A stretch of DNA of 64,000 nt from NCBI GenBank assembly GCA_004794655.1, contig SMMW01000555.1, forward strand, positions 4,869,001 to 4,933,000. Reading direction: 5' to 3'. Source of the stretch: Marisa cornuarietis (lineage: Eukaryota; Mollusca; Gastropoda; Architaenioglossa; Ampullariidae). Positions 1-9,800 of this stretch are shown piece by piece. Below the pieces are notes generated by a model. The model made no database searches and was not told the DNA's origin. It saw nothing but the letters and a program-made list of their open reading frames with translations. The first letter of the stretch is position 1. Every line of letters starts with the position of its first letter. The translations under genes and the position numbers were made by a program.

Positions 1-236
1 TGTTACTTTACCCTTACTCTATCAGTCACAAGCACTTACTGTGAAAGTACTAGATTTCCCTGAGCTAACATACACCAACACAGATAACCATCCGAACAAA
101 CATTTACTCCACTTCCTTGTTTTTTTTCATAATTGCATGATGGAAGTAGCAAATGAATGAAAAGGGTGATAAAAAGGCCAAAAATGAGCAGGCAAAAAAC
201 AACTATAAAATATACAGAAAGTCAAACAAATCTTAC

Positions 237-304
237 TTTTTGTTCCAGCCATTGTAGTGTATGTGGTAGCGAACTTGTTTGTCTTTAACCTCACATTTCA
301 CACA
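237..304 (-). CDS. MORF4L1: MRG15 coding exon 3 (chromo barrel strands)
   Basis: The 68-base exon encodes CVKCEVKDKQVRYHIHYNGW followed by NKN (last codon split). The acceptor is CTACAG and the donor GTAAGA. It aligns directly with the vertebrate segment CVKVAIKDKQVKYFIHYSGW. Confidence 0.92.
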
Positions 305-2620
305 CTGTAGACAGATGTGCATATGTCAAATAAAACATGAAAAAAATATTTTTTAACTGTTAAAGGTTAACCCAAGAATGAAAATAAAGGTTGGTACCAA
401 GTTATCAGAACATACAGCTGTTATGAGTTCGTTACAAAAATGTTTCATTTGATCAGTTTTTTTTTTTTAAAGTTTAGATGAGGTTCATCTTTTGAAAGTT
501 GGGTTGATTTGACTGTTGGAGCTGTTGACTGGTGTTGGGACAATTTGGTCATGCCAGAGGTTGATCTGACTCTGGGGTAAGATAGTTTGGAACTGAAGTG
601 ACTGCCTCCCTTGTGACGTCACAGAAAAAGAAGTCTTGACATCTTTCCAAAAGGTAAGAAGTGAAAAGTTCAATTTTGTAAATTAGAACAGAATTTTTCC
701 CTTAGATTTTAAGAATTAATATCCTTTAAGTAAATAATTCCCCTCAATTTAAACTAATTTTGCACTTGGGTTATCTTAAATGTTTACATTAAACACTTTG
801 CATTTCCCCACGCATAGGCAAGCTCTATGTGTTTTACAAAAGACAAGGGGGAGTAGCTAATGATGCCATATGACAGAGACAGGTATCATGATCACGCAAA
901 CATAGATACACACACATGCACAGTAAACATTGCTATGAATATAAAGTAATGTAGAGATAGAAACAGAAAGGACAAGTCATGATAGACTGATTACAGTAGA
1001 TATTTCTGAAAGAGATGTTTAAGTCCAGACTGGAAAGCTTGTATGGAATTCCAAATACTAGGGCCAGAGAAAGAATAAGTGATGGCCAAACCTCTCCAGT
1101 CTGATATATGGAACAGTGAGAAAACCAGCATGGGAAGAGTGAATTGACCTACCAGGCTTGTAAAGCAATTCAAGACAGATTAGGCCAAGGCCAAAAACAA
1201 CATGATAGGAAAGTGATGTTGAATTTGATGAGAGACTGAACTGGCAGGCAGTGCAGATCATGCAGAAGCGGTGCAACATGATCAGCCTTCCACTTCTGAA
1301 ATATAATGTGAAAGAATTGTTCTGAGTTCTCTGGAGCTTGTTAAGCAGGAAACCCCATGAGCAGAGAGTTACAATAGTTAAGCCTGGGCAATACAAATGT
1401 GACCATAAGCTGGTTGGTGGAAGCAAGAGATGTCTAATGTGGCTGATCCTATGGACTTGCAGACTGAGAAAGATTCTTAAAAGATAATATGCATAGAAAA
1501 TTACTCCTAGGTTTCTGACAGACTGGGAATGAGTTAATGGTGGATCCAGAAAAAAATAAGTGATGTGGACAGAGGTAGATGTTATTCATAGTTAACAAGA
1601 AGAAAGAAAATTAAATTTATCAACATACTTAAATGCCCCACAAAATTTATGACAAATATCATCCATGGTTGTTATTTATTTTTTCAACAATTAAAAGAAA
1701 GAGTTAGTACATAAAAGATGTGTTTCCATATATGACCAATTATAGGTTTGGTTCTTACCTTAGCTTCATACAGAAGAGGACCATGGAAACAAAGAACTTT
1801 TTCTCCTGTTGTAAAATGATAATAAAAAATCAAGTTTTTGCTGGAAAAAATTGTATCTACTAAAATAAACAAATTATTGTGTTAACATTTATTGCACACG
1901 ATATTCAAAAGTGCTTTTTTTTAGATTTGTCCTTATTTCTTTCAGGTGTACATTTGCACATGTGAACACATATAAAAATTTATTCATACAAGTAAACATA
2001 TACAGACACAAAGAAACAATCATTCACCTTAATTATTGATAAGAATATGACCAATCTATCACCTCTAATAAAAGTATCAACAAGAAACAGAGGTACAGCA
2101 CGCAGAAATGAGCATTTCTACATCTCATGTATTGATGCTAAAATGGGAAATCAACATATCAAGAACTGCCATATAGTCTGTATAATTTTATTTGATGTGC
2201 ATGTCATTCCTTTCTGTCAGTGTTACTCACATTTACCGGTTTAATTATTTTAGTGGCTGTACTGCTAACACTAGCTCCTCTTGTTTTATCTGTAATATTT
2301 AAAATCCCGTCCCACAGTCTAAATGCCTTGCTTGGGCTGATGTGTGACATCATGGCTAAATCACACTTACCGTAATCAGTATAACCTTCCTTTAAATAAT
2401 TTTAATATGTTTCTAAGTGTCTAATTAAAACAAGTTTATATAATCCTATTTTCCTGTTGTTTCTTCAATTCATTGCAAATTTTCCAGCGTCTAAAATGGT
2501 ACATGCTTTCTAAAAGTCACGCAGCGGCAGAATTATGAGAACGGCAACGTTTACAAACATGGAGCGAGCATTAATTACAGTGTAAAGACTACCTTCTTGA
2601 AATTTGGTTTTCGGAGGCAT
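237..2620 (-). CDS. MORF4L1: MRG15 / MORF4L1-like chromodomain protein, 5' part (three exons, partial)
   Basis: MRG15 is a nuclear chromatin reader found in NuA4/TIP60 acetyltransferase and Sin3-HDAC complexes; its N-terminal chromo barrel binds methylated H3K36 (family knowledge). Coding exons are 2593-2620, 1759-1805 and 237-304. Joined they give 47 codons plus two bases, starting MPPKTKFQEG and continuing GEKVLCFHGPLLYEAK, then CVKCEVKDKQVRYHIHYNGW. This is nearly collinear with the start of vertebrate MORF4L1. All junctions are GT/AG and the phases agree. The aromatic positions of the chromo barrel (FHG, YEAK, IHYNGW) are present. The rest of the chromodomain and the MRG domain lie beyond base 1. 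The gene is divergent from the YqaJ-domain gene, with about 940 bp between start codons. Only identity beyond the first 47 residues is untested. Confidence 0.92.
305..1758 (-). other. MRG15 intron 2, containing a decayed interspersed repeat
   Basis: No exon is visible here. The part from about 985 to 1440 is a degenerate repeat (separate entry). The 122-codon open frame on the minus strand at 1058-1426 is antisense to that repeat and has no protein character I recognise. Confidence 0.6.
985..1440 (+). repeat. decayed repeat resembling a widespread animal LINE-type 3' region
   Basis: The plus strand carries, in order, blocks like TTCCAAATACTAGGGCCAGA (1049-1068), GATCATGCAG and AACATGATCAGC (about 1255-1285), and GAGAGTTACAATAGTTAAGC (about 1364-1383). 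From memory, many animal genomes, especially fishes, carry interspersed repeats with these blocks in this order (a truncated-LINE type 3' sequence). The class is uncertain and it is not protein-coding. Confidence 0.4.
1759..1805 (-). CDS. MORF4L1: MRG15 coding exon 2 (chromo barrel core)
   Basis: The 47-base exon encodes (G)EKVLCFHGPLLYEAK. The acceptor is a CAG after a TA-rich tract and the donor is GTAAGA. The peptide is nearly invariant in MRG15, so the call is firm despite the small size. Confidence 0.93.
2593..2620 (-). CDS. MORF4L1: MRG15 coding exon 1 (start codon to phase-1 donor)
   Basis: The ATG is the complement of 2618-2620. The exon encodes MPPKTKFQE plus the first base of G and ends at a GT donor (complement of 2591-2592). 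The KFQEG ending matches the N-terminus of MRG15 proteins, which fixes the start. Confidence 0.9.
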
Positions 2621-2639
2621 TTCCTTTCACAAAATAAAA

Positions 2640-2794
2640 ACAAGACCGCGTTTTATCTCTCTCTCTCTCCACCACTTCCTGTGCGTTCTGTTATGACGCA
2701 TCAATTTCTGTGTAGTACGTCATAATACAGCAATCACAGCACGGAGTTGGTATTTTGAGACGTCAGTGCGAAAATACAATTTAATGCTTTGTAG
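2640..2794. promoter_or_regulatory. candidate bidirectional promoter of MRG15 and the YqaJ-domain gene
   Basis: The spacer contains an ETS-type site CACTTCCTGTG (2670-2680), a TGACGCA near 2694, a TACGTCA half-CRE near 2717 and an ACGTCAG near 2760. A clean plus-strand donor, GTAG|GTAAAT, falls at 2794/2795. This fits a TATA-less shared promoter with a non-coding first exon of the plus gene ending at 2794. An acceptor for that exon lies at 3524-3525. Transcription starts are inferred, not seen. Confidence 0.4.
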
Positions 2795-3525
2795 GTAAAT
2801 TACGCCTATTATTACGATACTATTAAACGTATTCAATTTATTTTGCCAATCTCAGACTTTGATATACATATATCATGTTTTTCTTAATTTACCCCGTGTT
2901 CTGGGGTCCTGTTTAGTTTCTCGTGCATGTTGTTTTTGTAAACGAAAAACGTTTGAAATTCATATAAATATAACAGTTTCACTACAGCTTGTATTTCTTA
3001 TTTACCGTTAACATGCCATAAAAGTGTTTCTACTGTTATCGCACAATAATGATGATTTTGGTTTCGCAAATTAGGCCTATTTAAATCAAAATAATAATAA
3101 TAATATACCTAGACCATATAACACGTTTTCCTCTGGCTCAGGCAATATATCGCGAAGCTGGCGCTTTCAAAGTAAAATAATTTACATGTAGATATTATAA
3201 TAAGTAAAAATATCTACACGTTCTTACTAGAATGTGAATATGGAATTGGCCAATATACTTCACCAGGCTATAAACTGCAATTTCATGTAGAATGATGATA
3301 AGTTTCTTTGGAAAAGTTACTAATGCTTTGCTTATTGCGTTATGGACACGTAAATGATTATAATGTATGGCTCTTTGTCATGGTTTGTATCACACAATAT
3401 ATCACTATATCAGTCCAAAACATAATAAAAATTAAAATTATAAACTTAGGGGAAAAAAAGGAACAGGTGACACAAAAGCAAAAGCGGTAGAAAAACTTCA
3501 TATTAGATATAAATATTTGTTTCAG
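2795..3525 (+). other. probable 5' UTR intron of the YqaJ-domain gene
   Basis: A donor at 2795 (GTAAAT) and a pyrimidine-rich acceptor ending TTTGTTTCAG at 3525 bracket AT-rich DNA with stops in all frames. The 60-codon frame at 3308-3490 has simple-sequence character and no family features. Confidence 0.35.
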
Positions 3526-3551
3526 ATGGTGAAATAATGTGCTTGGACTAA
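3526..3551 (+). promoter_or_regulatory. two overlapping micro-uORFs in the YqaJ-gene leader
   Basis: Directly after the acceptor, ATG GTG AAA TAA (3526-3537) is followed by ATG TGC TTG GAC TAA (3537-3551), sharing the A of TAATG. Both end 12 or more bases before the main ATG at 3564, which has a strong context (ACCATGG). Tandem minimal uORFs usually lower translation of the main frame (general knowledge); the effect here is inference. Confidence 0.45.
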
Positions 3552-3563
3552 GCTGTCTGAACC

Positions 3564-3822
3564 ATGGAACACAAAGTGAAGCAACGCTCTGATGAGTGGT
3601 TTAAGCTCCGCAAGAGTGTTTATATTACAGCATCAAAGTTTGGAGATGCTGTAGGGGTAGGGCTAGGAAAGCCATTTGACTTTTTTCAGTCACTTATGTT
3701 GCCAGATGAAGATGCAGAAGATGAATTGCATGCTAGTATGCAAAGTGTAGAGCAGCTGATTAGAATAGAACATGGTAGGAGAATGGAACTAGTTATACGA
3801 GAGGCATATGAACTTCTCACAG
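3564..3822 (+). CDS. YqaJ gene coding exon 1 (domain N-terminus)
   Basis: Encodes residues 1-86 and the first base of G87. It holds the helix motif QRSDEWFKLR, the ITASKFG motif and the acidic E75 in GRRMEL. The donor is ACAG|GTAATA. The start is chosen because the family begins only a few residues before the QRSxEW motif and because the ATG context is strong. Confidence 0.85.
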
Positions 3823-6800
3823 GTAATAATTTTTTCTGTTTGTAAGACTTAGATTTTATTTTTTGCATGGGCGTGCAAAAACATTTTGATAGGGAATGCA
3901 TGAGAGGCGTGCTTTTGAAAATTGTTCAAAGTGTTCTTAAGGTTGATTATAAAGGTCTTAAGAGCTGCATTAGAATTCTTGTCTTGCCTTGTGCACACAA
4001 AAATGTATCAATTTACAGTTCGCCATCTTGTTAATATATTGGCACTTTAATGAACAAGAGGAGATAATCACCCAGTCTCAGGTTTCCACTTTAAACTTGC
4101 AGTGTTTTAATTTTTAAAAATAAAAAATCTCTGGTATAACATTTTCATAATAATTTCTATTTACAGGTTAGCCAAAAAAAAAAAATAATCATCCATTCAT
4201 TCATCTCTTGACTGGTACCTCTTGTTAGGAAGAGTACATGGATAGATAACAAAGCCTGCCACTCAATGATTTGGTGTTGACTGTTACCAGTTGGTGATTT
4301 TGAAATTTTACTATGATTACAGGGAACAGAGTGTTGGACTCAGGATTTTGGATTCCATCAAAAGATGACCCTATGCATGGTCTGGTCGGTGCTTCACCAG
4401 ATGGTCTGGTGGTTGATGGGTCTGATAGCTCCAGGATTCTGGGTTTAGTGGAATTTAAAGCCCCAGTGCACAATTTATTCAGCAAATCTGATAAGGTACC
4501 CGGAGGAATTCCTCGCCATTATATGGTGCAGGTATTGTGAATTTCTATATGCATATCTATTGTTTTAATAATAACATTATATATGCTTATCCCTGTTTCA
4601 CAATGAGGACACAATAATTGAATTCTAAAGATTTTGTTTTTGAATAGGTAGAGGCAGTCGGCATGTTGACAGTCAAAGAAACACAAAAGAACAGGAAATA
4701 TGTTTTTAAACTTCTTTCTGTTGCATAATATCTCAGTTTCTGTGCAAAATCAATACCCTAACCTGCCTTTGTACATCATTTCCATAACTAGCTCCCTCTT
4801 AAAAAATATGAACCTCTGAAATTGGTTTGAAAAAAAATCTCATTTAGTGGTAAGCTGTAAAGTTGTGTAGCAGATGTAGGCAGTGCTTTTGAAGATTATT
4901 TTGAACATTTTGCATGTTCAGTATATGTACATCTATTCAGTATATGTACATCAGCACAAAGGAGGTTTATACAACCAAAGAAAACCTGTTAAATAAAGAT
5001 CTTTCCATTTTTGATCACATTGATTGTGACTGCCACCCTTGCATTTATCCATTGTCCTACACTGTCCTCCAATTGATGAATAACCTAAATTTTTATTTTC
5101 AGTGGTTAATTTGTAAGGCAGTTGTTTCCTTGACATTTTGCAGATCATTTGTAGATGTAAGTGTTATGAAGGAAAAGTATGAAGGATGATTCAAATACAC
5201 TAGAATAAGCCAGCAATTATTCCCATAATAATGGAAATAGGGTGCCTGCTATTCGGAGGTTTGTTATCTAAACCATTTTCCATAACCGTTTACTCTTGGA
5301 TAGTAAAGTTTGACTGAATATATGAGAAGCGGAGAGGTAGGGAGAAGACAGATGTAACTGTTTATGAATTCAGTTGATAATCATTTTCCAATATGTGTGA
5401 TTTAGATGCAAGGTCAAATGGCAGTCTGTGGTGCCGCCTGGTGTGACTTTATGGCTATCTGCACCAAGACAAGGCAGGTGATGCTGAAGCGTGTATTTTT
5501 TCAGCCACGATACTGGAGTCATATTTCTTCAGCCGTCAAACAGTTCTGCTTTGCCATGCAGGTAGGCCAGAATGATGTAACTAGTCCACCTCCCCCCCCC
5601 CCAAAAAAAAAAGAATTGTTCATAATTTCAGCAACATAGAAAGATGTTCAGCATGCGTATGTCTTGGCACATTAAAACTGTCTTGATGAATCCTCCTTAT
5701 AATATTTTTGATTATGTGATGAAGTGTTTCAAAGTACAGTTGTCTGCAATAGGCTGCAGTATCTGTGTATCAGGGTCCTTCTGAGCCATCATCAATCCAT
5801 CGTTGAACTTGTCTATGCCTAAGGCTAAGGAGGCAAGGTTCATTGTGTAGTCTGCTTGTTTTTGCTTTAACTTAATTAAAGAAATCTAGATAATATTTGT
5901 CATACAATTTTGCAAGGTCTTTATGCACACACTAGCTGCAGAAGAAGCATCCTCGCAAGATGTTGAATGCTTCTGTATTGCTGTTGACAATTCTTCGGAT
6001 GCAGCAAACACAGTTTCAGAAACCCCAAAACTTGCTCCTCCTTACATGCTTATCGCTGCCCTCAGAGACCACTCCTAGTGTTTTTTATTAGAGAATCCAT
6101 CGCTCTTGTCCTTACTTGCCATTGAGTTTCACAGAGGAGATTTATATTTAGTTCAGATCTTCTTCTTGCTTTCTTTGTGTGGTCTCAAATAACACCTGAT
6201 GCTTTGGTGACAATGTGATAAGATGTATTATTTCTAGGGCAAAATTAAGTGCAGATCTTATAACCTTGATCTATCTTGCCATCTCCTGCATTCACTGATT
6301 GGGCCAAACATTAGAAATGGTTGATGGAACCTTAAGTCTGAATTGCTTTGCAAGTCCAGAAATGGTGCCTTGAAGCATGCTTTGCACCATCATACACTTG
6401 GCCTCTGCTCTTTTTGACTGGGAGATTCGGCCGTATCAAGCTTTAAGTGAAGAAAAGATAGTTCCTGCTGAAGTATTGGTGCCTCCTGTACTTCATGCTG
6501 CTGCGTTATCCATCTTATGATTACTCTCTGAAATATATTGTTTCATCTGCAGCGATTGCATCTGCAACCATTCTGCTTGTCTAAAAACCTCCAAAACAGA
6601 GTGCAGGATAGAGAATACCATTATCTGGGTAGTTTCATTCACATTTTCATTGGACAAGTAACTTACATCTTCTGTCCATTTGTGATTTGCGCTCACTAAA
6701 GCAAATCTTTGTATACAGATGAAGGTTGCCCTCATCATCATTGTGACCATAAAGACTGACAAAACAAAAATTTAAGGCTTTTTATTTTATTCATGAAGCT

Positions 6801-9800
6801 TGCCAGATGTTTTTGGAATTGAGATGGGTATATATGACCATTAACTGAAATCCCTAATTCTGTGTCATTTTGTCACTAACAGCAGCACAATGTGCAGAAG
6901 ACTTTTGGTGGCAGTTGCTAGTTGTTTATCAAAGCTGAAGCATTGTTTTTCACATTGTGCCCTGTCAGAACATAAAAAAATTTTTTCCTTGGTATCAGCA
7001 GTGGATAATCTTATTTTGTACTTGTGTCTTTAGCTCAGAAGAAGTAAGCATGAAGTCCATGAAGAAGTAAGCAAGACACACAAAACCAGAATACTGGCTT
7101 GCATAGAAGATAGCCGGCTAAGCTTTGTTTCAGGTTCCTTCTAGCATTTTGCATCTGCAGAAGTGAGCTTCTTCATAACCAGTCCCTGTTTCTCACACTA
7201 ATACGAACAGCCTAGTCACACAGAACATGTTGTGCTGTATGTAAATAAATAAGGGAAGAAACTGTTGATATCTGTAGGAATTGGTCTTCTATGAATTACT
7301 TCCCTTAGGGAGCTAAAATGGTCAAGAGCCATGTTCGAGACGTTGCTTATAAATGTTTAAAAGAGGTTTAAAATGGTGCGTCAATGATAGTTGTCTTTAT
7401 TTTAGGTTAGTAGGTGTAAAATATTAGAAAATATTTGCTTTTCTTTCATGTGGAATGAGTTATTGGCTTTGCTCCTTTTTACTTCTCTGATCTAATACAC
7501 TCCAAGCAGGCAGCTCCATACTTCTGCAGGCAGTAGCCTCCTCTCTGTACCCTGATTCATGACAGGCGCATTTAGTGAGTGCATGCTTTATGGAATCCTC
7601 TACCTTCTGTAATCACCACCATCAAACAACTGAATCATTCAAATAAATACTTAAAGACATTTTCAAGGAACATCTAGAGAATTAGATCACAGATTCAGCA
7701 TGGGCTTTTGTTCCAGATCATTTGGAGCTTTTTTGTAAAAAAAAAAGTTTTGTCTATTTATTGAAGCATTTGATGTGTAACTTTAAATGTTTATTGGTCA
7801 GTACTCCAGATCATTTGGAGCTTTTTTGTAAAAAAAAAAAGTTTTGTCTATTTATTGAAGCATTTGATGTGTAACTTTAAATGTTTATTGGTCAGTGCTC
7901 AGAACATATCCCAGTATTGCGGCAGAGCACTATACATACAATCATCATCATCATCATCCAGATAAAGCTGCATTACCATCCTCTCACCCTATCCTCCATC
8001 TTGAAAAGTACAGACTGTGCTGTCATATACATTTGCTTCATTTATTATTATTATACGTTACAAAACCCCTCAGCATTCTTGTGACAGGTTTGCTCGGCCT
8101 TGCTCAGCAATGTATTGGAGTAAGCTTTGAGGCATGGAGGAAGGAGAAAAGTTGTCCAAACATACATATACTACTACACAAAGCACAGGCAGCCACTAAG
8201 GGGTAGGGGTGAGCAAGATACCCTGACAAAGTACTTTAGTGACAGAAACAGTACATAAACATAAGACCATCAACACATCAGGAATGTAAGCTGATTGCCT
8301 GTGCAGTCCTAATACTAATGACCAGCCCTCACTCCCTTTCTGTTTGAGGCTAGTGTTGGCATTGTTTTTGTTTTTGATCTTCATTTTTTTTCACTCCTTT
8401 TAAAAGTCAAACATCCACCAGCATAACCACTAGGGAGGGTAACTGAAATGGTGTGTGCTTCTCGCCCCCCTCCCTAGAGCCAAACCATTTTTCCCACCCT
8501 AATGTAGAAATTGGCTTTGAAGAGTCCTACAAAGAGAATTGTTATGTTTTTTTCTTTATTTTCTTTCTTTAGAGGTTTTTTTTTAAACTCTTCAGCACTT
8601 TGAAGAAAGGGGTTTATGGCAAAAAGATTTATCATAGCAAGATGCAGAGTGAGAGTATGTTTCAGATAGTTCACACTATTTTCTTGGTCATATCTAAATG
8701 AGCATCTACCAAATTTCAGTTTTTGTTTTTCAGGAAGCTGAGATAATGAAAGAACTGGGGCGTGATGTTACAAGCGGCCCATTTGCGGTGCAACTCCGTC
8801 GACAGACCATGCACAGTGGCCCATTTCCAGCAGAGGACATTATTACTGTGGAGAATCTACTGACTTGCATGTCACCAGCTCTTTTTCGTGGACCTACACG
8901 CAAACTGTTGTCATTTGATGTCCTTGTGGGCAATCCTTATGTGCTACCCTGCAGTCTTAGCAAATACAGCTATGATCTTCTCACTAAAATTGATGTAGAG
9001 ATTGGCCAGAAAGCATCTGTTAAGCTGAAAGCAACAAAAGACAGAGGTGGAGGCATTCAAAAACCTGTGTTTTGTGATGTTTCTGTTGCAGAAGAGGTGG
9101 TCATCCCTGATTCACCAGATAAAATTGTCAAATATGCAAATTATTTGTTTGAGAGTCAAGATGACTTGGGGGACACAAACAGTGACAGAAGACATGAAAG
9201 TGAAGATGAACTTCAGTTGGTAGAGAAGTCCAGTGACATTCAAATGACTGGACAAAGCTCAGAAAAAGAAAATTGTTCTGTGGGAAATAAGAGTGAAAGT
9301 GCTTCTCAGCAGGAGATATCTGTTGAGATAAGCTTGTCGCCAGCTGCTGATCAGTGTGCTAGCAGTCAGGCAGAGTCTAGTCAGAGCAGCTCAGCTGTTA
9401 TAGTCCCCACAGCTCTATCTGCATTGCCAGAAGCACCTCTGGTCAGAAAAATTAGACGTCCACGTAAGACAGAGGCACAGACATCTGTTCAAGCGAGCAG
9501 ACGGATGCCTGCTCCCTCCTCTGTGACAACCCCTCCACACTCTTCAGGGTTGACACCTGTGCAGGTCGCATTATCAGAGGACACAGAAAAGTCTTCAGCT
9601 GCAGTTGTATTGGTAAAGCAGAGTGCAAAAGATGAATGGGAGGCAGCTGCAGTGGGAAGATCTTTACCAAAGACAGCTGCAGAAATTATCACTGAACCTA
9701 GTGCTGCACTTATCTCAATGACCATCAGTTCACATTCATCAGTCCAGGACACTTTGCCCATGGCTGCACAACATTCCCAAAATGCAACAGTGGGAGAAAG

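Larger units (their letters stand above)
5562..8733 (+). other. YqaJ gene intron 3 (3.2 kb)
   Basis: Holds a decayed coding-like stretch at 5890-6762 and a 93-bp tandem duplication at 7712-7897. The remainder shows no exon or RNA gene that I can support. Confidence 0.7.

Noticed and set aside
1058..1426. 122-codon open frame, minus strand, in MRG15 intron 2
   Set aside because: It is antisense to a decayed interspersed repeat and has stop-poor composition only because of that repeat.
8698..8733. ATG at 8698 as start of an independent 866-codon gene
   Set aside because: The polypyrimidine/AG acceptor at 8733 and phase-0 match to exon 3 fit splicing better. The residues before the acceptor look intronic.
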